Part shown: one piece after another, positions 16,109 through 24,801 of the stretch
Numbering within the stretch: position 1 is the stretch's first letter
Layout of the letters: each line of letters opens with the position of its first letter
DNA from: CAXSBR01 sp964252015
GTDB lineage: Bacteria; Actinomycetota; Actinomycetes; Mycobacteriales; Jatrophihabitantaceae
Length of the DNA stretch: 64,000 nt
NCBI GenBank assembly: GCA_964252015.1
Contig: CAXULW010000010.1
Coordinates: forward strand, 1 to 64,000
Reading direction: 5' to 3'
The notes under the pieces: model-generated
The model's database searches: none
What the model was told of the DNA's origin: nothing
What the model saw: only the letters and a program-made list of their open reading frames with translations
Translations under genes and position numbers: made by a program

Positions 16109-16873
16109 TCAGACGAGCACGCGCCCGCCGTCGACGTAGAGCACCTGGCCGGTGACGAACGCGGCGCGGTCGGAGGCCAGGAAGGTGACCGCGTCGGCAA
16201 CCTCATGGGGCTGGCCGAGCCGTTCGGCCGGGACAAGGGAGGTGAGCTCCGCGCGAATGCCGTCCTTGGCCAGGTATTCCTTGGTCAGGTCGGTCTCGAT
16301 GTAGCCGGGAGCGACGGCGTTGACGGTGACGTTGTGCACCGCCCATTCGCGCGCCATCACCCGCAGGAGCTGGTTCAGACCGCCCTTGGTGGCCGCATAC
16401 GGGGCGTGGTTCGGATGCGCGAGCAGGCCCGACACCGAGGACATGAAGACGATCCGGCCGTACCCGGCCGCGCACATCACCCGACCGACGGCCTGCCCGA
16501 GCCAGTACGCCGTGGACAGGTTCAGGGTGAGCGTCTGCGCCCACGCCTCGTCGTCGAGATCGAGCACCGGCAGGCGCACGTTGCGCCCGACCGCGTGCAG
16601 GAAGATTTCGATGCCACCCAGCCGCGCGCGCACCTGCTCGACCGTCTCGCGGCACGTGTCCGGGTCGGTCAGATCGGCCACGAGCAGGTCGATGTCGGCA
16701 CCGGCGTCTTTTGCGCGCCGACGCACGGCCTCGAGGTGCTGTTCGTCGATGTCCACGAGGACCACGCGCGCCCCTTGCGCGGCCAGAGCCACCGCGCTCG
16801 CGCCGCCGAGGCCACCCGCGCCGGCGACGAGAGCGGGGCGGTCGGCAAGGTGCAACCAGTCACCTGATGGCAT
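16109..16873 (-). CDS. Short-chain dehydrogenase/reductase, SDR2
   Basis: 254 residues. The cofactor loop reads VAGAGGLGGASA (a TGxxxGxG variant in which the first Thr is Ala), then LVDID, HAVGRN in place of NNAG, catalytic Ser in MSSVSG, YAATK as the Tyr/Lys pair, and the end VTGQVLYVDGGRVLV. The acidic residue after the second strand (VDID) suggests NAD rather than NADP. ATG 16873 has GAGGAG nine bases upstream. It is first in the operon with SDR1, and 35 bp upstream lies a 17-bp operator candidate. Substrate unknown. Confidence 0.88.
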   Translation of the reverse strand: MPSGDWLHLADRPALVAGAGGLGGASAVALAAQGARVVLVDIDEQHLEAVRRRAKDAGADIDLLVADLTDPDTCRETVEQVRARLGGIEIFLHAVGRNVRLPVLDLDDEAWAQTLTLNLSTAYWLGQAVGRVMCAAGYGRIVFMSSVSGLLAHPNHAPYAATKGGLNQLLRVMAREWAVHNVTVNAVAPGYIETDLTKEYLAKDGIRAELTSLVPAERLGQPHEVADAVTFLASDRAAFVTGQVLYVDGGRVLV

Positions 16874-16908
16874 CTTCGGCCCTCCTCACTACGGCGATTC
16901 CGGGACGT

Positions 16909-16925
16909 TTCTCGACAGATGAAAG
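16909..16925 (-). promoter_or_regulatory. Operator-like 17-mer, copy 1 (SDR operon)
   Basis: Minus-strand CTTTCATCTGTCGAGAA, ending 35 bases before the SDR2 start. It is one of seven related sites in the window with consensus NTTTCRNNNNRCGAGAA. The divergent iclR gene starts 175 bp to the other side, so this may also be an autoregulatory site. Confidence 0.65.
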
Positions 16926-17099
16926 TAACTTCCGTACGTTAAACCCCAGGCAGTGTCCGTGTCCAGCGCCCACGGATGCGTATCCGGCGAGATCGGCGCC
17001 TTAGGCTGCTACTCGGACGTAGATCGTCAGGTTCTGACGGGATGCGCGGCCACGGACGATCCCTGGCGCAAGGGTGAACGAGCAGCGAGAGGCTCCGGT

Positions 17100-17939
17100 A
17101 TGGCTGGAAAGCGACGATCGGTGACCGAGAACGTGCCTGGAGACGACGAGGCGCCAGGTGCGCGTACCGGGCGCCCGGAGTACCGCGTCGAGGCTCTGGC
17201 CAAGGGACTGCGCATCCTGTCCCTGTTCACTGAGCAACGGCCGACGTGGCGGATCAGCGACATCGCCCCGGCCGTCGGGTTGCCGCTGCCGACGGTCTAC
17301 CGCGTGGTCATGACCCTGGCCGCCGAGGACTACCTCGAGCACCTGCCCAACGGCGACTACCGTCCGGGCGTGCGGGTGCTCACCCTCGGCACCGCGTCGT
17401 TGCGCAGCATGGACCTGGTCGAGATCGCGACGCCGCATCTGCAGAAACTGGCCCAGGAGACCGGGGAAACCGTCAACCTGTGCGTGCTCACCGGCGACCG
17501 GGTGCTCTACCTGGTGCGCCTGCGCAACTCCGACCTGGTCACGGCCAACATCCGGGTGGGCTCGACCCTGGCCGCGGTGCACACGTCGATCGGCAAGCTG
17601 CTGCTGGCCTATCTGGACGAGGACGATCTGGCCACCAGGATCACCGCGTCGTCCTTCGCGCCCAACCATGGGCCCAACGCGAAGGAATCCCTGGCCGAGC
17701 TCAGGACGGATCTGGACAAGATCCGCGAGGACGGCTGGGCGATCCAGGACGAGGAGCTGGCGTTCGGCCTGCGCTCGGTCGCCGCGCCGGTCTTCAACGC
17801 CGACGGCGAGATCGTGGCCGGCGCCAACGTCGCCGTGCCCGCCCGGGACTGGTCGAGCCAGCGCATCGTGCGCGAGCTGCGGCCCAAGATCGTCGCCACC
17901 TGCCGGGACATCTCCGCCCTGTTGGGTCATTCCGGGTGA
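17100..17939 (+). CDS. IclR family transcriptional regulator
   Basis: 279 residues. An N-terminal winged helix-turn-helix (about 38-95: VEALAKGLRILSLF, WRISDIAPAVGLPLPTVYRVVMTL) is followed by the IclR effector-binding domain, seen as HTSIGKLLLAYL and WAIQDEELAFGLRSVAAPVF. Such proteins bind small organic acids and usually control catabolic genes next to them. ATG 17100 is chosen, with GAGAGG upstream, because the sequence before it is not family-like. Its stop overlaps the next gene's start (GTGA). It is the only IclR in the window and the most likely binder of the seven-copy operator motif. Confidence 0.93.
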   Translation: MAGKRRSVTENVPGDDEAPGARTGRPEYRVEALAKGLRILSLFTEQRPTWRISDIAPAVGLPLPTVYRVVMTLAAEDYLEHLPNGDYRPGVRVLTLGTASLRSMDLVEIATPHLQKLAQETGETVNLCVLTGDRVLYLVRLRNSDLVTANIRVGSTLAAVHTSIGKLLLAYLDEDDLATRITASSFAPNHGPNAKESLAELRTDLDKIREDGWAIQDEELAFGLRSVAAPVFNADGEIVAGANVAVPARDWSSQRIVRELRPKIVATCRDISALLGHSG

Positions 17940-18502
17940 GACGGCTGCCCAAGCTGCACCCGGGCGATCTCGACGACGCGCAGCGGGCGCTGTACGACGC
18001 GATTGCCGGCGGCCCCCGTGCGCAGGGGCCGCAGGCGTTTGCCCTGACCGACGAGGCCGGCGGTCTGGAAGGGCCGTTCGACGCCATGCTGCGCAGCCCC
18101 GGGGTGGGTGCCGCCCTGCAGGACCTCGGCGCGGCCGTGCGGTACCGGTCCCGCCTTACCGACCGGGCTCGCGAGATTGCGATCCTGGTCGTCGCCCACC
18201 ACTGGCACAGCGAGTTCGAGATCTACGCCCACGAAGCGGTCGGCGCCGTGACCGGGCTGAGCGCCGCTGAGCTCAGGCTGGTGCGCGCGGGTCAATACTC
18301 CGAACTCGCCGACGATACCGAGCGGACGGTCGCGGTCACCGCCGCCGCGTTGGCCGATCGCGGCGATCTCGACGACGCGGAGTACGCAGCTGCGGCGGGT
18401 CTCGGACCGGCCACCCTGTTCGACCTGACGACCCTGGTCGGCTACTACGCGACGCTGGCCCTGCAACTGCGGGTCTACCGGGTCGCCGCGCCCCCTCCCT
18501 GA
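17936..18502 (+). CDS. Carboxymuconolactone decarboxylase-like (AhpD-fold) protein
   Basis: 188 residues, all-helical, of the CMD/AhpD superfamily. The recognisable core is LTDRAREIAILVVAHHWHSEFEIYAHEAVG, where decarboxylase-type members carry W-x-x-E/H rather than the CxxC pair of AhpD; no CxxC is present, so a peroxidase-reducing role is unlikely. The last helices (YYATLALQLRVYRV) also match. GTG 17936 overlaps the iclR stop, which predicts translational coupling and joint function. It may act on a lactone or carboxylated intermediate; that is an inference. A strong palindromic terminator follows eight bases after the stop. Confidence 0.82.
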   Translation: MRRLPKLHPGDLDDAQRALYDAIAGGPRAQGPQAFALTDEAGGLEGPFDAMLRSPGVGAALQDLGAAVRYRSRLTDRAREIAILVVAHHWHSEFEIYAHEAVGAVTGLSAAELRLVRAGQYSELADDTERTVAVTAAALADRGDLDDAEYAAAAGLGPATLFDLTTLVGYYATLALQLRVYRVAAPPP

Positions 18503-18510
18503 CCGCGCTC

Positions 18511-18549
18511 CTGGCGCACGGATCTTGACGGCCAAGATCCGTGCGCCAG
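18511..18549 (+). terminator. Palindromic terminator after the CMD-like gene
   Basis: A perfect 16-bp stem, CTGGCGCACGGATCTT (18511-18526) with its complement (18534-18549), around a seven-base loop. Its core GATCTTG...CAAGATC resembles the terminator at 20362-20404. Confidence 0.82.
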
Positions 18550-18608
18550 AAGCGTGCCTTCTTGACACCACGCGGGCGGACGAGCACGATCGAGCCAATC
18601 GAAAGTCA

Positions 18609-18625
18609 ATTTCGCAGAGTGAGAG
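18609..18625 (+). promoter_or_regulatory. Operator-like 17-mer, copy 2 (FAH operon)
   Basis: ATTTCGCAGAGTGAGAG, ending 10 bases before the first FAH-fold gene and overlapping its likely ribosome site (GAGAGTGAG). Binding here could block translation initiation complex formation or transcription of a short leader. Confidence 0.6.
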
Positions 18626-18635
18626 TGAGCACCGA

Positions 18636-19502
18636 ATGAAGCTGGTGACGTTCGACGCGGGCCGGGTCGGCCGACTCGACGGTGAGGACGTCGTCGAGTT
18701 CGACTGCGCGTCCACCCGCGAGTGGTTCGCCCGCGGCGGCCAGGTGTCCGAGACCGGCGAGCGGCTCAAGCTGGCCGACGTCCGACTGCGCGCGCCGATC
18801 GTGCCGCGCAAGTTCTTCCACACCGCCGGCAACTTCACCGCTCATCACGAGGAACTCACCGCCGTCAACTGGTCGCACCCGGTGCACAAGGGCATCGTGT
18901 TCTTCCAGAACGTCGACGCCATCATCGGCCCGGACGACGCCATCGTGTACCCCGAGGGGCTGACCAAGGAACTCGACTACGAACTCGAGTTGGCCGTCAT
19001 CATCGGCAAGTCCGGCGGGTGGTTCGGACCGGACGAGGCCGAGGACTACATCGCCGGTTACATGGTCTTCAACGACATCACCGCGCGCGACATCCAGCGC
19101 CGCGAGATGGAGTCGGGGGTGTTCTCGTTCTCCAAGGGCATCGACACGTTCTGCCCGATCGGTCCGTGGATCGTCACCAAGGACGAGATCGCCGACCCGC
19201 ATTCGCTGGCCATGGAGTTGCGGGTCAACGGCGAGGCGCGCCAGGTCGGCAACATGAACCAGATGGTGCTCTCGCTACAGCACCTGATCTCCTACCACTC
19301 CCCGCAGCTGTACACCGCGGGCGACGTCATCACCACCGGCACCATCTCCGGCGTGGCCGCGGTGCAGCCGAACCCGTTCGACTTCTACCTGCAGCCCGGT
19401 GACCGGATCGAGGCCGAGATCGAGGGCGTCGGGGTCCTGCGCAACCACGTGGTGCCGTGGGGCGACGCGCACACCGGTGCGCCGTACACGAATTCGCTCT
19501 GA
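18636..19502 (+). CDS. Fumarylacetoacetate hydrolase-fold enzyme 1
   Basis: 288 residues. The FAH C-terminal fold is clear: metal-binding acidic residues in ELDYELELAVIIG, NDITARDIQ, the SKGIDTFCPIGPWIV segment, and GDVITTGTISGVA near the end. Relatives are acylpyruvate hydrolases, 2-hydroxyhepta-dienedioate isomerases/decarboxylases, 2-oxopent-4-enoate hydratases and oxaloacetate decarboxylases, all acting on 2-oxo acids late in ring-degradation pathways. ATG 18636 is preceded by GAGAGTGAG. The gene is two bases from a second FAH-fold gene, and an operator candidate lies immediately upstream. The exact reaction cannot be assigned. Confidence 0.9.
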   Translation: MKLVTFDAGRVGRLDGEDVVEFDCASTREWFARGGQVSETGERLKLADVRLRAPIVPRKFFHTAGNFTAHHEELTAVNWSHPVHKGIVFFQNVDAIIGPDDAIVYPEGLTKELDYELELAVIIGKSGGWFGPDEAEDYIAGYMVFNDITARDIQRREMESGVFSFSKGIDTFCPIGPWIVTKDEIADPHSLAMELRVNGEARQVGNMNQMVLSLQHLISYHSPQLYTAGDVITTGTISGVAAVQPNPFDFYLQPGDRIEAEIEGVGVLRNHVVPWGDAHTGAPYTNSL

Positions 19503-19504
19503 CG

Positions 19505-20344
19505 GTGCGCCTCGCCACCGTCGCCGGTCGCCTCGTCCTGGTGCTCGGATCGGCCGATGACGCGGTCGTCGACGTGGAACGGCACAGTGCGGGTCGGCTG
19601 CCGGCTGATCCGCTGGCCGCGCTGGCTCGGATGGACGAACTCACCGCCTGGGCCGCCGGCGTCGACCCGGCCGACGCCGGCCCGCCCGAGGCTCCGTTCG
19701 GGCCGCCGGTACCGCAGCCACGGCAGGTCTTCGCGATCGCGTTGAACTACCGCCCGCACGCCGCCGAGGCCGGCTTCCAAGCGCCCGAGGCACCGCTCGT
19801 GTTCACCAAGTTCCCGTCGTGCATCGTCGGACCGGACGCCGAGGTCGCCCTCCCCGACGGCAAGGTCGACTGGGAGATCGAGGTCGTGGCGGTGATAGGT
19901 CGCGGCGGGCGCCAGATCCCGCGTGAGCGCGCCTGGGACGCGGTCGCCGGTCTTACGGTCGGTCAGGACCTGTCCGAGCGGGTCGGGCAAATGGCGGGCA
20001 CCCCCGCGCAGTTCTCGCTGGGCAAATCGCATGCCGGCTTCGGCCCGATCGGGCCGGTACTGGTGACGCCGGACGAGTTCGATGACCGCGACGACGTCGG
20101 GTTCTCCTCGTCGCTGGACGGCGAGGTGCTGCAGCACGGCCGGACGTCGGAAATGATCTTCGACGTGCCCGACCTGGTGTCGCGCCTCTCGGCCGTGTGC
20201 GAGCTGCTTCCCGGCGACCTGATCTTCACCGGCACGCCGGCGGGAGTGGGCAACCGGCGCACCCCGCCGCGCTACCTCCAGCCGGGCGAGACCCTCGTCA
20301 GCCGGGTGGAGCACATCGGCGAGATCCGCCAGCGCTTCGTCTGA
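19505..20344 (+). CDS. Fumarylacetoacetate hydrolase-fold enzyme 2
   Basis: 279 residues from GTG 19505, two bases after the preceding stop. A short N-terminal domain is followed by the FAH core: DWEIEVVAVIG with the metal ligands, QDLSER, FSLGKSHAGFGPIGPVLV, and LLPGDLIFTGTPAGVG. It is clearly a paralogue of the neighbour but only distantly alike in sequence, so the two probably catalyse successive or different steps (for example a hydratase or isomerase, then a hydrolase) on a 2-oxo acid. Tight spacing predicts one transcript. The gene ends before a hairpin shared with the convergent ABC operon. Confidence 0.9.
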   Translation: MRLATVAGRLVLVLGSADDAVVDVERHSAGRLPADPLAALARMDELTAWAAGVDPADAGPPEAPFGPPVPQPRQVFAIALNYRPHAAEAGFQAPEAPLVFTKFPSCIVGPDAEVALPDGKVDWEIEVVAVIGRGGRQIPRERAWDAVAGLTVGQDLSERVGQMAGTPAQFSLGKSHAGFGPIGPVLVTPDEFDDRDDVGFSSSLDGEVLQHGRTSEMIFDVPDLVSRLSAVCELLPGDLIFTGTPAGVGNRRTPPRYLQPGETLVSRVEHIGEIRQRFV

Positions 20345-20361
20345 GCCGGTCCCCCAACCGC

Positions 20362-20404
20362 TTCTGGCACCGCGATCTCGCCAGGCAAGATCGCGGTACC
20401 AAAA
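20362..20404. terminator. Bidirectional hairpin between FAH and ABC operons
   Basis: Arms around GGCACCGCGATCT (20366-20378) and AGATCGCGGTACC (20388-20400) pair with one mismatch, with AAAA following on the plus strand and A/T extension on both sides. It lies between convergent stop codons at 20344 and 20423. Confidence 0.75.
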
Positions 20405-20422
20405 CCCGAGAGCCCGGCGGGG

Positions 20423-22462
20423 TCAGACGTGGCTCACCGTTGTCTTCTCGACCACGGGCAGGCTGGCCGGGCTCGACTTGTGACCGCGCGGGCCGGGCAG
20501 GACGCGGTCGCGCAGGCGGACGAACCGCGGCGCCAGTCCCTTCTCACCGGCGACCTCGCTGGCCACGCCGTCCGGGTTCTGGATCGCGGTGAAGGCCAGC
20601 GCGATGCCGGCCACGATCATCTGGTACTTGCCGACGTGGATCGTCTTGTCGAGGAACGACACGAACAGCCCGTCCCCGGCGAACATCAACCCGGCGAGGA
20701 CGGCCCCGGCGATGCGGCCGATGCCGGCGACGTAGGCGATGGCCAGCAGGGTGAGCGAGGTCTGCACGGCGAACGACGCGGAGGACACGGTGCTCTGCTG
20801 ATAGGCGAGCAGGCCTCCACCGATGCCGGCGATGAACGCCGACAGGGCGAAGACGTACAGCTTTACCGGCGCGACCCGGATGCCGACCGACGCCGCGGCG
20901 CGTTCGTTGGAGCGCACCGCGATCAGCATCCGGCCGGTGGCCGACGTGCGCAGCCGGGCCACGCAGTATCCGACGAAGGTGACGATCACCAGTAGCAGCA
21001 CGCCAAACGCGACGCGGGGATAATTTCGGCCCTCCGAGATCCCCAGATCCAGGCCCAACAAATGTGGTGATCCGACGGTGCGGCCACCGAGACCCCCGCT
21101 GAACGTGGAGTTGCTGAACACGAGCGCGTCCATCGCCGCGGCCGCAGCCAGGGTGACCACGGCAAGGTTGACGCCCCGCACGCGCAGCGCGGGCAGGCCG
21201 ATCAGAACCCCCAGCGGCACGACGGCCAGCCCGGCCAGGATGAGCGAGAACGGGAACGGCACCCCGAAGCCCTGGGTCAGGTGGCTGAGGATGAACGCGC
21301 CGACGCCGGCGAACGACATCTGCGCCAGTGACACCTGCCCGACGTAGCCGGTGAGCACGACCAGCGACAGCGCCAGGCACATGGTGACCAGCGAGGACAT
21401 GAACGCGGCCCGCAGCGACCCGTGCAGTACGACCAGCACGATGAGCCCGAGCACGAACATGATGACGGACGTGGAGATCGGCCGGGTGGGCCGCCCGATC
21501 GAGGGGTTGCGCAGCGTTCCGGTGGCACCGCGCGCGCCGAGGCGCCGGGCGCTCAACGTCATCGTCACCAGGATGATCACGAACGGGACGCCGTCGGCCA
21601 GGCCCTGCTGTGGCAGCCAGGTGAACACCGTCTGCAGCTTGATCAGTTCCGACTGCACGATGCCGAGCAGCAGGCCCGCCGCGGCCGTGATCCAGAACGA
21701 CTGGAACCGCCCGATCAGCACGGCCCCGAGCGCCGGAACCACGAACAGCGTGTAGGACGACGGGTCCAGCGACGAGATCGGCGTGATGAGGATGCCGGAC
21801 ACGGTGGCCAGGAACGTCGCGATCATCCAGTTGCGGGCGGCGATCCGCGACGCGGAGATGCCGATGAGCGACGCGCCGATCTCGTTCTCGGCGCCGGCCC
21901 GGGTGGCCAGGCCGAAGCGGGTGAACCGGAAGACCACGGTCAGCGCGACGGCCACCACGATGACGATCCCGGCCAGGTAGATGCGGTCGGAGGGCACGAT
22001 GACGCTGCCGATGGTGATGCTCTGGCTCGGCAGGATCGGCGGTGCCGACAACGAGGTGGTACCGAAGTTGAGCACCGCGACCGCCTCGAAGAACAGCGTG
22101 ACGCCGACGGAGGCGCAGACCTTGGTCAGCGGGGCCGCGTGCAGCAGCGGGCGGTATACGAGCAAGAAGACGACCAGTCCCAATGCGGTGCCGTAGACCA
22201 CCGTGACCAGCAGGGCCGGCCAGAGCCCGAGCCCGGACGACGACGCCACCTTGACCTCATGCGGCAGCCAGATCCAGGGCAGCTCGAGCTCACCGCGGTT
22301 GCGCAGGTTGAGGTAGGTGTACGCGCCCCACATCGCGGCTGCGCCCTGGGCGAAGTCGACCACGCCGGTGCTGCGGTACTTGAGCACCATGCCCAGGCCC
22401 AGCAGGGCGTACACCGAGCCGGCGCCGAGGCCGAGCAACAGGAAGAGGATGTACGTGCTCAT
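20423..22462 (-). CDS. Fused LivH-LivM type ABC permease
   Basis: 679 residues with about 17 hydrophobic segments. The first half (about 1-300) is LivH-like, starting YILFLLLGLGAGSVYALLGLGMVLKYRSTGVVDFAQGA. The second half (from about 330) is LivM-like, with SLAQMSFAGVGAF and the permease-loop RLRTSATGRMLIAVRSNERAAASVGI that contacts the ATPase. In E. coli these are two proteins; fusion is known in actinobacteria. It is the last gene of a four-gene importer operon and forms the membrane channel for the binding protein just upstream. The substrate is not defined by sequence: relatives carry branched-chain amino acids, amides or aromatic acids. Confidence 0.94.
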   Translation of the reverse strand: MSTYILFLLLGLGAGSVYALLGLGMVLKYRSTGVVDFAQGAAAMWGAYTYLNLRNRGELELPWIWLPHEVKVASSSGLGLWPALLVTVVYGTALGLVVFLLVYRPLLHAAPLTKVCASVGVTLFFEAVAVLNFGTTSLSAPPILPSQSITIGSVIVPSDRIYLAGIVIVVAVALTVVFRFTRFGLATRAGAENEIGASLIGISASRIAARNWMIATFLATVSGILITPISSLDPSSYTLFVVPALGAVLIGRFQSFWITAAAGLLLGIVQSELIKLQTVFTWLPQQGLADGVPFVIILVTMTLSARRLGARGATGTLRNPSIGRPTRPISTSVIMFVLGLIVLVVLHGSLRAAFMSSLVTMCLALSLVVLTGYVGQVSLAQMSFAGVGAFILSHLTQGFGVPFPFSLILAGLAVVPLGVLIGLPALRVRGVNLAVVTLAAAAAMDALVFSNSTFSGGLGGRTVGSPHLLGLDLGISEGRNYPRVAFGVLLLVIVTFVGYCVARLRTSATGRMLIAVRSNERAAASVGIRVAPVKLYVFALSAFIAGIGGGLLAYQQSTVSSASFAVQTSLTLLAIAYVAGIGRIAGAVLAGLMFAGDGLFVSFLDKTIHVGKYQMIVAGIALAFTAIQNPDGVASEVAGEKGLAPRFVRLRDRVLPGPRGHKSSPASLPVVEKTTVSHV

Positions 22463-22486
22463 CGCGCCGCCTCACCAGCGACCGGG

Positions 22487-22515
22487 CGGAGGGCCGGCCG
22501 CTGGCCGGCCCTCCG
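22487..22515 (-). promoter_or_regulatory. Intercistronic hairpin between binding-protein and permease genes
   Basis: A perfect 13-bp stem (CGGAGGGCCGGCC with its complement, loop GCT) fills the gap between the binding-protein stop (22523) and the permease start (22462). It probably stabilises the upstream transcript or partly terminates, giving more binding protein than permease, as in many ABC operons. Confidence 0.72.
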
Positions 22516-22522
22516 AGCGGAC

Positions 22523-23833
22523 TCAGGGCTTGTAGTAGGAACCTGCGGTGACGAATTCGGCCTGGGCGACAACGATCTTGCTGCCCTTCACCTGACGGAT
22601 CTGCTCGTAGGCGTTGCAGATCGAGATCGCGCCGGCGAGCTGCTTGCCGTCACAGGTGTAGTCGTGACCCATGAAGTTGTGCGTCGCCTTGCCCGTCTTG
22701 AAGGCGGCCAGGATCTTGGCCGTCGTCAGGTCGGCGGTCGTGAAGGTGGACAGCGCGGCCTGGACGTTGATCACGGTCTGGAACCCGATCGCGGCGAGCG
22801 AGTCCAACACGATGTCCGCCGGTGCGTACTGCTTCAGCGCCGCGAGGTACAGCTGGGTCTCAGCCGTGTTGGCGAACGGATCCAGCGTCGGTCCGGCGAA
22901 GTACAACCCGTCCGCCCCGCCGCCGGCACCCTGGATCGCCTTGGGCGAGGTGCACGGGTCGATGCCGAAGATCTTGGCCTTGTTGCCCAGCTGCTTGAGC
23001 GACTTCAGCACGTTCGGGCACGCGGCCGGCGCGTCGACGTAGACCACATCGGGGTGGGCACCGATCGCGGTGGCCACGGCGGACGACACGTCCGACGAGG
23101 TGGGCGGCAGGGAGATCTTGGTGATCTTCGAGATGCCGGCGTTCTGCATCGTGCTGATGATGATCTTGCCGCTCGCCGTGCCCTGGGTGTCCGAGGTGTA
23201 GATCACGGCTGCACTCTTGGCGTTGAGGGTCTTGGCCGCGTAGACCGACGCGGCCGCGTTGTCGCCGGTGGAGACGCTGGAGAAGATGACCCCGTTCTTG
23301 TAGTTCTGCTCGACCGGCGTGAACGGCACGCCGCCGAGGTAGGCCAGGTTCTTGCGGGTCCACACCGGGATCGCGCCCGGGGCGCCGGTGTCGGCGCCGC
23401 CGAGAATGGCGACCGGGTTCTGGTCGGCGATCTGGTTGGCGCAGCGCTGCGACGTCGACGGCTGACCGTCGGTGGCACAGCTCACCAGCTTGATCGGATG
23501 GCCGCCGATACCGCCCTTGTAGGCGTTCACGTACTTGACCGCCGCCTCCTCAGCCAGGCGGACCTCGGGGAACGTGACCGGGCCGGCCTCGATGTTGAGC
23601 AGACCGAACACGACCGGGCTGCCGGACGCGGCCTTGGGCGTACCGAGTACACCGCCGGCGGCGGCACTGGACGTGGCGGCACTGGTGGCCGCGGCGCTGG
23701 ACGTGCCGGCCGCCGCCGAGGACGCAGTGGTGGTCGCGGAACCCCCCTTGCTACTGCTCGAACACCCGGCCACGAGCGCGGCGCAGGTCCCGAGGACCCC
23801 CGCCACGATCAGGGCACGCTGTCTTGCTGGCAT
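22523..23833 (-). CDS. ABC importer substrate-binding lipoprotein (LivJ/type 1 periplasmic fold)
   Basis: 436 residues. The N-terminus has a lipoprotein signal with lipobox LVAGC (Cys24), then a Ser/Ala/Thr-rich linker to about residue 65, then a two-lobed type 1 binding fold starting PVVFGLLNIEAGPVTFPEVRLAEEAAVKYVNA. Such proteins catch solutes outside the membrane and pass them to LivHM-type permeases. ATG 23833 is followed directly by the signal helix, and GGAG lies upstream. It is the third gene of the operon, 62 bp after the LivF-like ATPase. Solute unknown; the catabolic context suggests an aromatic or cyclic carboxylate. Confidence 0.93.
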   Translation of the reverse strand: MPARQRALIVAGVLGTCAALVAGCSSSSKGGSATTTASSAAAGTSSAAATSAATSSAAAGGVLGTPKAASGSPVVFGLLNIEAGPVTFPEVRLAEEAAVKYVNAYKGGIGGHPIKLVSCATDGQPSTSQRCANQIADQNPVAILGGADTGAPGAIPVWTRKNLAYLGGVPFTPVEQNYKNGVIFSSVSTGDNAAASVYAAKTLNAKSAAVIYTSDTQGTASGKIIISTMQNAGISKITKISLPPTSSDVSSAVATAIGAHPDVVYVDAPAACPNVLKSLKQLGNKAKIFGIDPCTSPKAIQGAGGGADGLYFAGPTLDPFANTAETQLYLAALKQYAPADIVLDSLAAIGFQTVINVQAALSTFTTADLTTAKILAAFKTGKATHNFMGHDYTCDGKQLAGAISICNAYEQIRQVKGSKIVVAQAEFVTAGSYYKP

Positions 23834-23895
23834 CTGGTCTCCTTCGGGTCGTGCTGAGTGGGTTCCCGCACCCCGACGGGGCCAGGTCGAAACGG

Positions 23896-24801
23896 TTATG
23901 CGGTTGCGGACGTCTTCTCGGTGTTTCCGGTAGTCGTGGCGTTCTCGGTGGTGGTGGCGTTCTGGGTGATCGACGCGGTCTTCGCGGCCAGGTCGGCCGC
24001 CACCTCGGCGTTCAGCCGGCCGGCCGCCTCGAGATCGCCGAGGTAGCAGGCCATCAGCAGGTCGCGGCGTGAGCGCAGGTCGGCCGTGCGGCCCTCGAGC
24101 ACGACGGCGCCGTGGGCGAGCACGTACGCGCGCTCGGCCACGTCGAGGGCGACGGCGACGTGCTGTTCGACCACCAGAACCCCCGAGCCGAACGATTCGG
24201 CCACCGTGCGCAGCACCGGCACCAGGCGCTCCACGACGACGGGCGCCAGGCCCAGGCTCATCTCATCAACGACCAGCAGCGACGGGCGGGCGACCAGGGC
24301 GCGTCCGACCGCGAGCATCTGCTGCTCGCCACCGGAGAGCAGCCCGGCCTTGCGCCCGAGGCACTTGCGCAGCTCCGGCAGCAGGTCGAGGATCTCGTCC
24401 TCGTTCGAGCGGCCCCGCACCCGGGCCAGGCGGAGGTTCTCGCGCGTGGTGAGGTCGTTGAACAGCGCCCGGTTCTCGGGCACCAGGGCCAGGCCGCGCC
24501 GGGAGATGCGGTGTGCGGGCATGCCGTTAACCTTGTGGCCGGCAAAGGTGACGGTGCCGCCCATCGGCGTGATCAACCCGGCGATCGCGGACAGCGTGGT
24601 CGTCTTGCCGGCCCCGTTCGAGCCGAGCAGCGCCACCACCTCGCCCGAGCGCACGGTGAGGTCGAGGTCGCGCACGACCGGGAAGCCGTTGTAGCCGGCG
24701 TCCAGGCCACGGACCTCGAGCAGTGGTTCGCCCTTGTTCGTGGCCGGGCTGGCCGCGGCCGGGCTGGCCGTCGCCGTGGCGCCCCGTTCAGACCTTGGCA
24801 T
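23896..24801 (-). CDS. ABC importer ATPase, LivF-like
   Basis: 301 residues. Walker A is GSNGAGKTT (about residues 61-69), the Q-loop region is LALVPENRALFNDLT, the signature is LSGGEQQ, Walker B is LLVVDEMSLGLAP, and the switch His is in VVEQH. The first 25 residues (Ala/Thr/Pro-rich) and the last 45 (Ala/Thr/Asn-rich, ending in repeats of TTTENAT and TTGNTEKT) are extensions outside the ATPase fold. ATG 24801 lies 14 bases inside the preceding gene, a sign of coupled translation with the LivG-like partner. The two ATPases pair under the fused permease. Confidence 0.94.
   Translation of the reverse strand: MPRSERGATATASPAAASPATNKGEPLLEVRGLDAGYNGFPVVRDLDLTVRSGEVVALLGSNGAGKTTTLSAIAGLITPMGGTVTFAGHKVNGMPAHRISRRGLALVPENRALFNDLTTRENLRLARVRGRSNEDEILDLLPELRKCLGRKAGLLSGGEQQMLAVGRALVARPSLLVVDEMSLGLAPVVVERLVPVLRTVAESFGSGVLVVEQHVAVALDVAERAYVLAHGAVVLEGRTADLRSRRDLLMACYLGDLEAAGRLNAEVAADLAAKTASITQNATTTENATTTGNTEKTSATA

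Noticed and set aside
18562..18600. A TTGACA at 18562 considered as the -35 box of the FAH operon promoter
   Set aside because: No acceptable -10 hexamer at the right spacing, and the box falls beside the preceding terminator; kept only as a possibility.
21422..23857. An 811-codon plus-strand frame opposite the permease and binding-protein genes
   Set aside because: It crosses two real minus-strand genes and has the Arg/Asp/His-rich composition of antisense shadow frames.
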